Assembly (NCBI GenBank): GCA_017453705.1
Contig: JAFTEK010000267.1
Location: 1-6,108 of the forward strand
Direction of reading: 5' to 3'
Source of the DNA: Treponema sp.
Lineage (GTDB): Bacteria > Spirochaetota > Spirochaetia > Treponematales > Treponemataceae
Length of the DNA: 6,108 nucleotides
The notes under the pieces were generated by a model. That model worked only from the letters and a program-made list of their open reading frames with translations, searched no databases and was not told the DNA's origin. A program made the translations under genes and the position numbers. Below are positions 1 to 6,019 of this stretch, one piece after another. Every line of letters begins with the position of its first letter. Position 1 is the stretch's first letter.

Positions 1-576
1 CTTCCAGTGCCCGTAGCCGCGCTCCGTATCTGACAGAGCCTGCCGGGCAACGGCCATAAGGTCAGCGTCAGTGAGTGATTTTAGCTGGAATACCCGGCTC
101 CGGCTCACAAGGGCCTTGTTTACTTCAAAGAACGGGTTCTCGGTCGTGGCACCTATCAGTATTATCGTGCCGTTTTCAACCCAGGGAAGGAGGGCGTCTT
201 GCTGGCTCTTGTTCCAGCGGTGAACTTCATCCACAAATAGGATTGTTTTTCTATTATAAAGCTTGCGTTGCTGCTCCGCATCCGCGATTGCATTTCGTAT
301 ATCGGCTACTCCCGTGAGGACTGCGTTCAGGATGACAAAAGAAGAGCTTGTGTGTCCGGCGATGACCCTTGCCAAGGTTGTTTTTCCAGAGCCGGGAGGA
401 CCATAGAATATTACCGAGCTGAGCTGGTCTGCTGCGATTGCCCTTCTGAGAAGCCGTCCCTTGCCCACGATGTGGTCTTGCCCAATGTACTCGTCCAGCT
501 TCCTGGGCCTCATGCGGGCGGCAAGAGGCTCATGGGATTTTGCCGCCCCGTCAAAGAGGGATATGCTGCCTTGCAT
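1..576 (-). CDS. rarA: Replication-associated recombination protein A (RarA/MgsA), AAA+ ATPase, N-terminal part
   Basis: RarA-type AAA+ ATPases act at stalled replication forks and are related to clamp-loader subunits and RuvB. The visible 192 codons run off the window at base 1, so the C-terminal part of the AAA+ module and the oligomerisation domain are missing. Seen in the sequence: the typical N-terminus '[17 protein letters not shown]' (about residues 17-33), Walker A GPPGSGKT (59-66), Walker [10 protein letters not shown] (112-120, D116/E117) followed by [11 protein letters not shown], a sensor-1 region [10 protein letters not shown] (141-150) and an arginine-finger region SRSRVF (158-163). 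The usual phenylalanine after 'HR' is tryptophan here. The ATG at 574-576 lies five bases after the stop of the upstream lipoprotein gene and has no clear Shine-Dalgarno sequence, so translation may be coupled to that gene. No alternative start would keep the conserved N-terminus. The family call is firm; the unseen C-terminus could carry a fusion. Confidence 0.95.
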   Translation of the reverse strand, partial: MQGSISLFDGAAKSHEPLAARMRPRKLDEYIGQDHIVGKGRLLRRAIAADQLSSVIFYGPPGSGKTTLARVIAGHTSSSFVILNAVLTGVADIRNAIADAEQQRKLYNRKTILFVDEVHRWNKSQQDALLPWVENGTIILIGATTENPFFEVNKALVSRSRVFQLKSLTDADLMAVARQALSDTERGYGHWK

Positions 577-581
577 CAGGC

Positions 582-1502
582 CTAGAACTCGCTGTCCCAG
601 CCCTTGCCTGGAATATATGAATAAAGACCGTTCTGTGATGCGTAGGAGGAGCCTGTTCCTGTGGCAAAGGCGTAAATTACGCAGTCAGCCTCGTTGCTGG
701 TTGAACTTTGCCAGACACCGTCTGTCATATCAGTTCCGGCGACGTATACTGCCAGGATGGTCATGCCACCGAATACGGATTTTGACGTGCTTATTTCATT
801 GGGTGCCACATCATCATTAATGTCTGTCGAGCCAATCTGCATGTGCAGCAGCCCGACACTGCTTCCTATTATCAGCTGGTCGTTTGTCCCTGCAAGGCAC
901 CACCAGCTTCCTGCCCTGACATCCCTCTGATCCGCACGAAGAATCAACTCGTTGCCCAGGAAAAGCTCGTTGGTGTTGGTGGCTATGCTGTATGTTCCTG
1001 ATGTTGTCGAGACCTTGCTGTGCTGGTTCTTGTACCTTGATGGAATGTATGTTCCTGATGTGTCATACTTGTAGGTGTCAATGGGATCTCCCCAGTTACC
1101 TGGATCATCAGTTTTGTACTCATAGAATTTAGTGGGCATGTTTATGCCGTCATAGTCCCCGGATCCGTTGTCAAATTCTGTTGCCAGCATGTAAAGACAG
1201 CCATTTTCCTTTGCAAGGTAGATAGGAATTTTCGGGCAGCGAACGCTCTCCCAGTCACCCCTGTTGCGGACATCGTTCAGGTTCTTCCTGTAAATGACCC
1301 CATCGTTTGCCGGGGCTACGTAGACATGACCATTGTATGGAACAAAACAGGAGATTCCTCCTTTTATGCGGTCTTCGTTTATGGCGGATTCCTTGTTTAT
1401 GTCCTCGAATATCGGGTCATGGCAGCTGAAGAAAGCAATTCCTGCAAGTAGCAGCGGAAGGGTCAGGACAGCGTTACGTATGTTTTTTTTCAATGCCTTC
1501 AT
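582..1502 (-). CDS. Predicted lipoprotein of unknown function, possible beta-propeller fold
   Basis: I do not recognise a named family. The 306-residue product begins with a lipoprotein-like signal: basic MKALKKNIRN, a hydrophobic stretch (residues 11-25), then AFFSC with Cys27 as the likely lipidated residue. The -3 and -2 positions are Phe, a loose lipobox of the kind spirochaetes tolerate. The mature part contains recurring short units of the form hydrophobic strand, Gly, Tyr/Leu strand, then a Trp: around GHVYVAP...W84, GCLYMLA...W137, NELFLGN...W200/W201, QLIIGSSVGLLHM, and CVIYAFA...W302 at the end. This suggests a beta-propeller-like architecture, which is inference. The start at 1502 is chosen over an in-frame ATG at 1544 because it gives a proper signal peptide, has a GGAG nine bases upstream, and does not overlap the upstream gene (20-base gap). 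The gene is probably co-transcribed with the outer-membrane protein gene before it and rarA after it, and is likely envelope-located. Confidence 0.8.
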   Translation of the reverse strand: MKALKKNIRNAVLTLPLLLAGIAFFSCHDPIFEDINKESAINEDRIKGGISCFVPYNGHVYVAPANDGVIYRKNLNDVRNRGDWESVRCPKIPIYLAKENGCLYMLATEFDNGSGDYDGINMPTKFYEYKTDDPGNWGDPIDTYKYDTSGTYIPSRYKNQHSKVSTTSGTYSIATNTNELFLGNELILRADQRDVRAGSWWCLAGTNDQLIIGSSVGLLHMQIGSTDINDDVAPNEISTSKSVFGGMTILAVYVAGTDMTDGVWQSSTSNEADCVIYAFATGTGSSYASQNGLYSYIPGKGWDSEF

Positions 1503-1511
1503 GTCGTGATT

Positions 1512-1515
1512 CTCC
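1512..1515 (-). promoter_or_regulatory. Ribosome binding site deciding the lipoprotein start
   Basis: On the minus strand this reads GGAG, inside TTTGGAGA, nine bases before the ATG at 1502-1500. It supports that start over the ATG at 1544, which lies inside the preceding gene and would put a 14-residue extension ahead of the signal peptide. Confidence 0.65.
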
Positions 1516-1522
1516 AAATAAG

Positions 1523-2320
1523 TTAAAAGTAGTAGTTTGCACATGCGGAAATAGTGAAGAAAGTACCCGTCGTGGTTTCTTTTCCTGTATTCCAGTTTCT
1601 GGCGAACTGGGGCATCATCTTGTATGATGCGTCTAGTCCGACTCCCCAGCTTTGGGTAATCTTGTACCTTGCGCCGACTTCGCCCACCATGATGAGACCC
1701 GGCCAGTATGTCTCACCGTTGTATGTCTCCCAGGCCGCGCCGATGCCGACTGATATGGGGAACTCGAAGTTGCCTATTGAAGGCTGCAGGGTGGCGGTTG
1801 CGATGGTGGGAACATGATTGAATGTATGCCCCGCAATTGTCGGGTTGAATCCAAAGCCTATGTCCGCGCCTACTGCGAACCAGTCCGTAAGGAAGAAGTG
1901 GTAGCCGAATGTTCCGTATCCTCCCAGCTTCATCTTTCCGTCCTCCAGAGGGTTGCCGAAACTGAGGGGCACTCCAAGGCCGACTGTTATCTTGAGCTGC
2001 TGGTCTCCGGCCCTTGTGGAATTGAACACGTAGGACACCTGCTTGTTGCGCTCGTGCTCTTTCTGCTCATCATCATAGTAGCCGTCATCATCATCTTCTT
2101 CATAGTCTTCGTCATCATCATAGCTGTCATAGTCATCATAATCATCGTAATCGTCATCATCATAATCGTAGGCATAAGGCTCGATGTAATTACCGTGCCT
2201 GTCGTGGTAGTCCTCGTATGAGCCGTACAGGTCATGTCCTTTTTCCGTAAAGGGCTGTACGGCTGACAGGCCTGTAAGACAGGTCAAGAGGCATGTGGTA
2301 CATATAAAAGCACGTTTCAT
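1523..2320 (-). CDS. Outer-membrane beta-barrel protein with Asp/Tyr-rich N-terminal segment (resembles treponemal TP0733-type proteins)
   Basis: The 265-residue product has a signal peptide (residues 1-20, cleavage expected after GLSA). A low-complexity acidic segment follows (about 49-86). The rest, from about residue 96, alternates polar and aromatic or hydrophobic residues in the manner of a small transmembrane beta-barrel: ITVGLGVPLSF (111-121), GGYGTFGYHFFLTDWFAVGADIGFGF, ISVGIGAAWE, MVGEVGARYKITQSWGVGLDASYKM, and a last strand ending in ...CANYYF. A C-terminal Phe is the usual Bam recognition signal. Size and pattern fit an eight-stranded OmpW/OmpA-like barrel, and I recall similar proteins in Treponema next to folD, which would fit this location; that is memory, not a search. 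The start ATG at 2320-2318 has GAGGG only three bases upstream, a short spacing. It is the first gene of the leftward cluster and is followed by the lipoprotein gene after 20 bases. Its substrate or role is unknown. Confidence 0.82.
   Translation of the reverse strand: MKRAFICTTCLLTCLTGLSAVQPFTEKGHDLYGSYEDYHDRHGNYIEPYAYDYDDDDYDDYDDYDSYDDDEDYEEDDDDGYYDDEQKEHERNKQVSYVFNSTRAGDQQLKITVGLGVPLSFGNPLEDGKMKLGGYGTFGYHFFLTDWFAVGADIGFGFNPTIAGHTFNHVPTIATATLQPSIGNFEFPISVGIGAAWETYNGETYWPGLIMVGEVGARYKITQSWGVGLDASYKMMPQFARNWNTGKETTTGTFFTISACANYYF
2081..2170 (-). repeat. Low-complexity Asp/Tyr codon run within the outer-membrane protein gene
   Basis: These 30 codons encode residues 51-80 of the barrel protein: 18 Asp, 7 Tyr, 3 Glu, 1 Ser and 1 Gly, with no basic residue. 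The DNA is built almost entirely of GAT, GAC and TAT codons, which on the plus strand appears as runs of 'atcatcat' type. It is an imperfect trinucleotide array, so length changes in steps of three bases would keep the frame. Confidence 0.9.
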
Positions 2321-2323
2321 AAT

Positions 2324-2328
2324 CCCTC
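2324..2328 (-). promoter_or_regulatory. Ribosome binding site of the outer-membrane protein gene, short spacing
   Basis: On the minus strand it reads GAGGG followed by ATT and the ATG. Three bases of spacing is shorter than usual, but it is the only purine-rich element near this start, and the start gives a good signal peptide. Confidence 0.5.
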
Positions 2329-2365
2329 ATATAGCAATTTAATGCAAAATCTTGTATAGTCCCAG

Positions 2366-2397
2366 TTAGGGAAACTCTGGATAATCTGTTTCCCTAA
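2366..2397. repeat. Perfect 10-bp inverted repeat with 12-base spacer, candidate operator
   Basis: The left arm TTAGGGAAAC (2366-2375) is matched exactly by the right arm GTTTCCCTAA (2388-2397). The bases just inside and outside the arms do not pair, so the stem is exactly 10 bp with a 12-base loop. There is no T-run on either side and both flanking genes are transcribed away from it, so it does not look like a terminator. The arm centres are 22 bases apart, about two helical turns, which suits two half-sites on one face of the DNA. It ends six bases before the TTGACA of the rightward promoter and covers the likely -35 zone of the leftward one. Confidence 0.6.
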
Positions 2398-2403
2398 GAA
2401 CAC

Positions 2404-2409
2404 TTGACA
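2404..2409 (+). promoter_or_regulatory. Candidate -35 element TTGACA for the folD operon
   Basis: It is an exact consensus hexamer 79 bases before the folD start codon. The partner -10 at 17-base spacing is weak (GATAGC at 2427-2432). The assignment is therefore tentative, and TATAAA at 2454-2459 may instead mark the true promoter. Confidence 0.4.
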
Positions 2410-2474
2410 GTCCAGACGTTAAGAATGATAGCGTTTTCTGGCTGTTGTTTCAATATAAAAGCATAACTTTATTG

Positions 2475-2480
2475 GGAAGG
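2475..2480 (+). promoter_or_regulatory. folD ribosome binding site
   Basis: GGAAGG lies seven bases before the folD ATG, a good spacing, and confirms the start that gives the standard FolD N-terminus. Confidence 0.7.
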
Positions 2481-2487
2481 TTACAAA

Positions 2488-3366
2488 ATGGCTGTTGTTA
2501 TAAACGGTAAAGAACTGGCGGAGAAGGTGAAATCGGGTGTCGCAGAGTCCGTGGCAGCCCTTAAAAAGGAGGGGGTCATCCCCTGCCTGGCGGTGATATT
2601 GGTCGGGGATGACCCTGCCAGCGTGAGCTATGTTACTGGAAAACGCAAGGCCCTGGCCGCCGCCGGAATGGAGGACAGGAGCGTGGTACTTCCTGCCGAC
2701 ACTAGCGAAGCCAGGCTTTTGGAGACGATACGAACTTTAAATGAAGACAAGTCCGTGCACGGAATTCTGGTGCAGCTTCCCCTGCCGTCTCACATAGACC
2801 CTCTCAAAGTGACGGAGGCCATTTCCCCTGAAAAGGATGTGGACGGCTTTCATTCTGCCAATATAGGCAGCCTGTTTAACGGGACGGACGGCTTTTTGCC
2901 ATGTACACCGCACGGTATATGTGTCATGCTCAAGGAGTCTGGCATAAAGACAGACGGAGCCAATGTCGTCATAGTCGGGCGGAGCGCTATCGTGGGTAAG
3001 CCCCTCGCCCTGATGATGCTGAGGAAAGAATACAATGCCACTGTCACGGTTTGTCACCGTGGGACCCGGAACCTTGCGGAGATGACCCGCCAGGCTGACA
3101 TCCTGGTGGTTGCATCAGGACATGCCGGCACTGTCAGCGGGGACATGGTAAAGCCGGGGGCGGTCGTTATTGACGTCGGGGTGAACAGGATTCCTGATGA
3201 AAGCAAGAAGTCCGGCTTCCGCCTTGTGGGGGACGTTGACTTTGAGGGCGTGAGCAAAGTCGCTTCATATATGACCCCGGTTCCTGGCGGGGTGGGCCCC
3301 ATGACCATAGCCATGCTGATATACAACACCCTTGAGGCTGCCAGGAGGCAGTCGGGAATATGCTAG
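2488..3366 (+). CDS. folD: Bifunctional methylenetetrahydrofolate dehydrogenase / methenyltetrahydrofolate cyclohydrolase
   Basis: FolD is a cytoplasmic enzyme that oxidises 5,10-methylene-THF with NAD(P)+ and hydrolyses the methenyl product to 10-formyl-THF, supplying purine and initiator-tRNA formylation. The 292-residue length is normal. Family marks seen: [15 protein letters not shown] (41-55) with catalytic Tyr48 and Lys52, [10 protein letters not shown] (91-100), the signature EKDVDGFH (115-122), the nucleotide-binding GRSAIVGKP (164-172), and near the C-terminus [11 protein letters not shown] (263-273). All key residues are present, so it should be active. It is the first gene of the rightward operon, preceded by a good ribosome binding site, and its last seven bases overlap the start of folE2, suggesting coupled translation and a joint role in folate or pterin supply. 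Confidence 0.98.
   Translation: MAVVINGKELAEKVKSGVAESVAALKKEGVIPCLAVILVGDDPASVSYVTGKRKALAAAGMEDRSVVLPADTSEARLLETIRTLNEDKSVHGILVQLPLPSHIDPLKVTEAISPEKDVDGFHSANIGSLFNGTDGFLPCTPHGICVMLKESGIKTDGANVVIVGRSAIVGKPLALMMLRKEYNATVTVCHRGTRNLAEMTRQADILVVASGHAGTVSGDMVKPGAVVIDVGVNRIPDESKKSGFRLVGDVDFEGVSKVASYMTPVPGGVGPMTIAMLIYNTLEAARRQSGIC
3343..3348 (+). promoter_or_regulatory. folE2 ribosome binding site inside folD
   Basis: AGGAGG lies 11 bases before the folE2 ATG at 3360, within the last codons of folD. The spacing is somewhat long; GGGA at 3354-3357 is too close. The seven-base overlap of the two genes makes reinitiation after the folD stop likely. Confidence 0.5.
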
Positions 3367-4205
3367 ACATACAGAGCAGCCGTGATACTAGGGAAGTTCC
3401 CCTTAGGAAGGTAGGGATAAGCGACCTTAGCTATCCTGTCAAAGTGCTGGATCGGGCCAAGGGGACGCAGATGACGACGGCACTTGTGAACCTGTATGTT
3501 AACCTGCCGCAGCATTTCAAGGGAACTCACATGTCCCGCTTTATTGAGATTTTCCACCGCTACCATGAGGATCTGGGCATGAAGCAGTTCCTGTCCATGC
3601 TGGAGGAGATACGCACGTCGCTGGAAGCCGAGCGTTCCTTTGGCGCGATCTCCTTTCCTTTCTTTTTGGAGAAGGAAGCCCCCGTTTCCCATGAGAAGGG
3701 AATCATGAGCTACCGCTGCGGCTGGGAAGGGGAGGCGTTTGAGGGCGGCAGCCGCTTTTTTGTCAACGTCTCCGTCCCTGTGACGACCGTATGCCCATGT
3801 TCCAAGGCTATAAGCGACAGGGGGGCGCACAACCAGAGGGGCATTGTCTCGGTAAAGATAGAGAGCAAGAGCCTGTTTTGGATGGAAGACGTCATACATG
3901 CCGTGGAGGAATCCGCCTCGTCAGGGCTTTATAGCGTCCTGAAGCGCCCGGACGAGAAGTTTGTCACCGAGCAGGCATACGACAACCCCAGCTTTGTGGA
4001 GGATGTCGTGAGGGAGGTTTACATAGCCCTCCGTGACTTCAAGCAATGCGACAGGGCATTCTCATGGTTCTCTGTTGAGTGTAAGAACTTCGAGAGCATC
4101 CATAACCACAACGCCTATGCCTACACGGAGTTCTGCCGAGACCTGAAAGAGGCCTGCCGAGCCACGGAAGAGGGCTTCAAAGCTACGGAAGAGGCCTGCC
4201 AATGA
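3360..4205 (+). CDS. folE2: GTP cyclohydrolase I, type IB (FolE2)
   Basis: FolE2 (GCYH-IB) converts GTP to 7,8-dihydroneopterin triphosphate and formate, the first step toward folate and, through preQ0, queuosine. It does not depend strictly on zinc, unlike FolE. Family marks seen in the 281-residue product: [18 protein letters not shown] (3-20), FKGTHMSRF (53-61), the metal-site block [17 protein letters not shown] (145-161) with Cys145 and His157 twelve residues apart as in characterised enzymes, [21 protein letters not shown] (195-215), and [10 protein letters not shown] (245-254). The catalytic core is intact. The last 19 residues form an extra tail made of a 7-residue tandem repeat (KEACRAT / EEGFKAT / EEACQ), encoded by a 21-base DNA repeat that also holds the miaB ribosome binding site. 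The gene overlaps folD by seven bases and miaB by four (ATGA). Whether the pterin goes to folate or queuosine cannot be read from this window. Confidence 0.96.
   Translation: MLDIQSSRDTREVPLRKVGISDLSYPVKVLDRAKGTQMTTALVNLYVNLPQHFKGTHMSRFIEIFHRYHEDLGMKQFLSMLEEIRTSLEAERSFGAISFPFFLEKEAPVSHEKGIMSYRCGWEGEAFEGGSRFFVNVSVPVTTVCPCSKAISDRGAHNQRGIVSVKIESKSLFWMEDVIHAVEESASSGLYSVLKRPDEKFVTEQAYDNPSFVEDVVREVYIALRDFKQCDRAFSWFSVECKNFESIHNHNAYAYTEFCRDLKEACRATEEGFKATEEACQ
4146..4202 (+). repeat. 21-base degenerate tandem repeat at the folE2 3' end
   Basis: Unit 1 is 4146-4166, unit 2 is 4167-4187 and a partial unit 3 begins at 4188. Units 1 and 2 match at 15 of 21 bases, and unit 3 matches unit 1 at 13 of its first 15 bases. 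Each unit contains GAAGAGG or AAAGAGG. The period is seven codons, so copy-number change would keep folE2 in frame. The third copy runs directly into the overlapping folE2 stop and miaB start. Confidence 0.8.
4187..4194 (+). promoter_or_regulatory. miaB ribosome binding site, within the tandem repeat
   Basis: GGAAGAGG lies seven bases before the miaB ATG at 4202, an ideal distance. The same octamer occurs 21 bases earlier (4166-4173), with a one-base variant 42 bases earlier (4145-4152), because the region is a tandem repeat; only the last copy is placed to serve miaB. Confidence 0.7.
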
Positions 4206-5599
4206 CCTATTTCTTTGAGACCTATGGCTGTGAGATGAACCTGGCGGAGTCTGCCTCCGTAGAGCAGCTTTTCATAAAAAGGGGCTGGAAGAAAGCCGTT
4301 GATGTCCAGCTGGCTGACATGGTTGTAATAAACACTTGCTCTGTCCGTGCAAGCGCCGAGGAGCGCATATACGGAAGGCTTGGTTTTTTCACAGGGCTCA
4401 AGAAACTCAGGGCCATGGAGCCTGGGGCAAAATCGCGGAATCTTGAGGCTGCCGCCCGTTACGTGGAAGAGAATGGCCCCGTGCCGCTGACCCTTGTTGT
4501 CATGGGCTGCATGGCGCAGAGGCTCTTGGACGGCCTTAAGAAGGACTGGCCTGCTATAGATTACGTTGTGGGGACTTTCGCAAAAGTTGATTTCCCCCAG
4601 ATTATTGAAGCCGTGGAGCAGGGGCGGGCGTTTGTTTCCACGGACGAGAAGCCTGTCTACAGTTTTGCCCCGACATCCTACGAGGAAGGGGCTTTCTCTA
4701 CCTTTGTGCCCATCATGCACGGCTGCAACAACTTCTGCTCTTACTGCATCGTGCCATACGTCAGGGGCAGGGAGGTCAGCAGGCCGTTCTCACAGATTGT
4801 GGATGAGCTGGACTTACTTTCTGATAAGGGGGTCAAGGAGATAACCCTGCTCGGCCAGAACGTGAATTCCTACCGTGGGCAGGACGGAATGGATTTTCCC
4901 TGTCTTTTGCAGGAGATATGCTCCCATCTGGAAAGAAGGAATTCCTCAATAGAGTGGGTCAGGTTTGAGTCCAGCAACCCAAAGGACTTTTCTGACGAAC
5001 TTATAAAGGTTATCGCGTCCAATCCACGGATATGCAGGGGGCTGCATATAGCCGCCCAGCACGGGTCAGATAGGATTCTCAAGGCGATGAACCGCAAGTA
5101 CACGCGTAAAGACTACCTGTCCCTGGTCTCCAGAATCAGGGCCTTCATCCCGGACGTACAGCTTTCCACGGACATAATGCTGGGCTTTCCCGGTGAGACG
5201 GAGGAGGATTTCGGGCAGGTTCTGTCTCTGATGCGGGAAGTTGGCTTTGAGTCCGCCTTCATGTATTATTACAATCCCAGGGAAGGAACCCCTGCCGCAG
5301 TCATGGAAAACCAGGTTGATTTGGAGACCAAGAAGCGGCGTTTGCAACAGGTCATAGACATGCAGCTGGAGATAACAAGGTCGGTTATGGCTGGCAGGGT
5401 GGGGCAGGTGGAGAAGGTTCTTGCGGACACGGTGAGCCGCAATGACAAGGGGGAGCTTCTGGGCAAGACCAGCCAGAACGAGAGGGTTGCCTTCAAATCC
5501 CCCATTTTCGTCCTGGGCAGCTTTGTTAACGTTAGGCTGGACAGAGTGAGCGGCAACACCTTCCGCGGTAGCATTGACGAGCCGGCGGCTAATCGATAG
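4202..5599 (+). CDS. miaB: tRNA-2-methylthio-N6-(dimethylallyl)adenosine synthase (MiaB), radical SAM methylthiotransferase
   Basis: MiaB adds a methylthio group to i6A37 of tRNAs reading UNN codons, using two [4Fe-4S] clusters and S-adenosylmethionine. The 465-residue product has the N-terminal UPF0004 domain with its three cluster cysteines (YGCEMN Cys10, NTCSVR Cys46, MGCMAQR Cys103), the radical-SAM motif CNNFCSYC (Cys175, Cys179, Cys182) followed by IVPYVRGREVSRP, the MiaB-typical GQNVNSYRG (218-226), AAQHGSDRILKAMNRKYT (284-301), TDIMLGFPGETEEDF (323-337), and a C-terminal TRAM RNA-binding domain from about residue 396. The motifs around the SAM cluster point to MiaB and not RimO or MtaB. 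The stretch between GFFTGLKK and LVVMGC (about 69-97) is roughly 20 residues longer than I expect for MiaB. Its ATG overlaps the folE2 stop by four bases and has a strong ribosome binding site. It needs MiaA (not in this window) to make its substrate. Confidence 0.97.
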   Translation: MTYFFETYGCEMNLAESASVEQLFIKRGWKKAVDVQLADMVVINTCSVRASAEERIYGRLGFFTGLKKLRAMEPGAKSRNLEAAARYVEENGPVPLTLVVMGCMAQRLLDGLKKDWPAIDYVVGTFAKVDFPQIIEAVEQGRAFVSTDEKPVYSFAPTSYEEGAFSTFVPIMHGCNNFCSYCIVPYVRGREVSRPFSQIVDELDLLSDKGVKEITLLGQNVNSYRGQDGMDFPCLLQEICSHLERRNSSIEWVRFESSNPKDFSDELIKVIASNPRICRGLHIAAQHGSDRILKAMNRKYTRKDYLSLVSRIRAFIPDVQLSTDIMLGFPGETEEDFGQVLSLMREVGFESAFMYYYNPREGTPAAVMENQVDLETKKRRLQQVIDMQLEITRSVMAGRVGQVEKVLADTVSRNDKGELLGKTSQNERVAFKSPIFVLGSFVNVRLDRVSGNTFRGSIDEPAANR

Positions 5600-5610
5600 A
5601 ATAAGCTAGA

Positions 5611-6015
5611 ATGGCTACGGATATAAACGGAAAAGCAGTGGACAAGTTTGACACGGACGAGGAGGACTTTGACACTGTCCTTGCCTCTGATATAAGTTTT
5701 AAAGGGAACATCAGCTTTGACAAACCCTTTTTCATAAAGGGCAGGGTTTCTGGCCATATCAAGTCCGCCAGCGACCTGCTTGTTGACACTGACGCGGTGG
5801 TTGATGCGGATATAGTGTCCGAGCGCGTTTACATAAGGGGCAAGGTCACAGGCGACATAGATGCTGCCCAGCTCATTTACATAACTTCAACAGGCTCCGT
5901 TAAGGGGGATATATCCTCAAGAAAGGTCGTGATGGAGAACGGTGCTGTTTTTTCTGGAAAATGCACAATGCTCGAAGATGTAAGCACATCCTCTGAAGGA
6001 CAGTCGGGAGAATAG
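5611..6015 (+). CDS. Bactofilin family (DUF583) cytoskeletal protein
   Basis: Bactofilins are small beta-helical proteins that polymerise without nucleotide, usually on the inner face of the cytoplasmic membrane, and organise cell shape, cell-wall enzymes or polar structures. The 134-residue product has a short acidic N-terminal tail (DKFDTDEEDFD, 11-21), a central beta-helix of repeating rungs (about 28-117) with typical units ISFKGNISFDKPFFIKGRVSGHI, DAVVDADIVSERVYIRGKVTGDI and STGSVKGDISSRKVVMENGAVFSG, and a polar C-terminal tail. It has no membrane segment or signal peptide. The ATG is 11 bases after the miaB stop, an in-frame TAA lies nine bases before it, and no clear ribosome binding site is seen, so the start is fixed but may be weakly initiated or coupled. 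It is followed after four bases by a gene for an exported protein. Many bactofilin genes neighbour cell-wall peptidase genes, so that neighbour deserves attention. Confidence 0.93.
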   Translation: MATDINGKAVDKFDTDEEDFDTVLASDISFKGNISFDKPFFIKGRVSGHIKSASDLLVDTDAVVDADIVSERVYIRGKVTGDIDAAQLIYITSTGSVKGDISSRKVVMENGAVFSGKCTMLEDVSTSSEGQSGE

Positions 6016-6019
6016 GATT

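Larger units (their letters stand above)
2321..2487. promoter_or_regulatory. Divergent intergenic control region between the outer-membrane protein gene and folD
   Basis: This 167-base AT-rich gap must hold the promoters of both clusters. For the rightward operon there is a perfect TTGACA (2404-2409), but the hexamer 17 bases later is poor (GATAGC, 2427-2432). A separate TATAAA at 2454-2459 could be a -10 box without an obvious -35. For the leftward cluster, a minus-strand TATACA (2353-2358) lies 17 bases from a weak TCCAGA (2376-2381), which would start transcription about 25 bases before the gene. None of these assignments is strong on its own. A perfect inverted repeat is centred in the region and listed separately. 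No gene is seen here. Confidence 0.55.

Noticed and set aside
75..820. Plus-strand open frames opposite rarA and the lipoprotein gene
   Set aside because: The minus strand encodes unmistakable RarA motifs through 1-576 and a continuous lipoprotein from 582; the plus-strand translations look random.
1503..1544. Longer start for the lipoprotein gene at 1544
   Set aside because: It would overlap the barrel gene and add 14 residues before a proper lipoprotein signal peptide; the ATG at 1502 has a GGAG at good spacing.
1814..2221. Plus-strand open frame encoding a very Ile/Val-rich, membrane-like stretch
   Set aside because: It is the antisense of the Asp/Tyr codon run: GAT/GAC read backward gives ATC/GTC, hence Ile and Val. 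The minus-strand gene has a signal peptide, a barrel pattern and a ribosome binding site.
2366..2397. The dyad as an intrinsic terminator
   Set aside because: No T-run follows either arm and both neighbouring genes are transcribed away from it, so nothing would need terminating there.
2439..2499. 11-base direct repeat TGGCTGTTGTT, 50 bases apart, the second copy at the folD start codon
   Set aside because: The second copy is simply the codons for the FolD N-terminus and no third copy or symmetry is seen, so chance is the simplest explanation.
3363..3899. Long minus-strand open frame opposite folE2, and similar ones opposite miaB
   Set aside because: They show no recognisable motifs or ribosome binding sites and lie opposite strongly conserved enzymes; they are reading-frame shadows.
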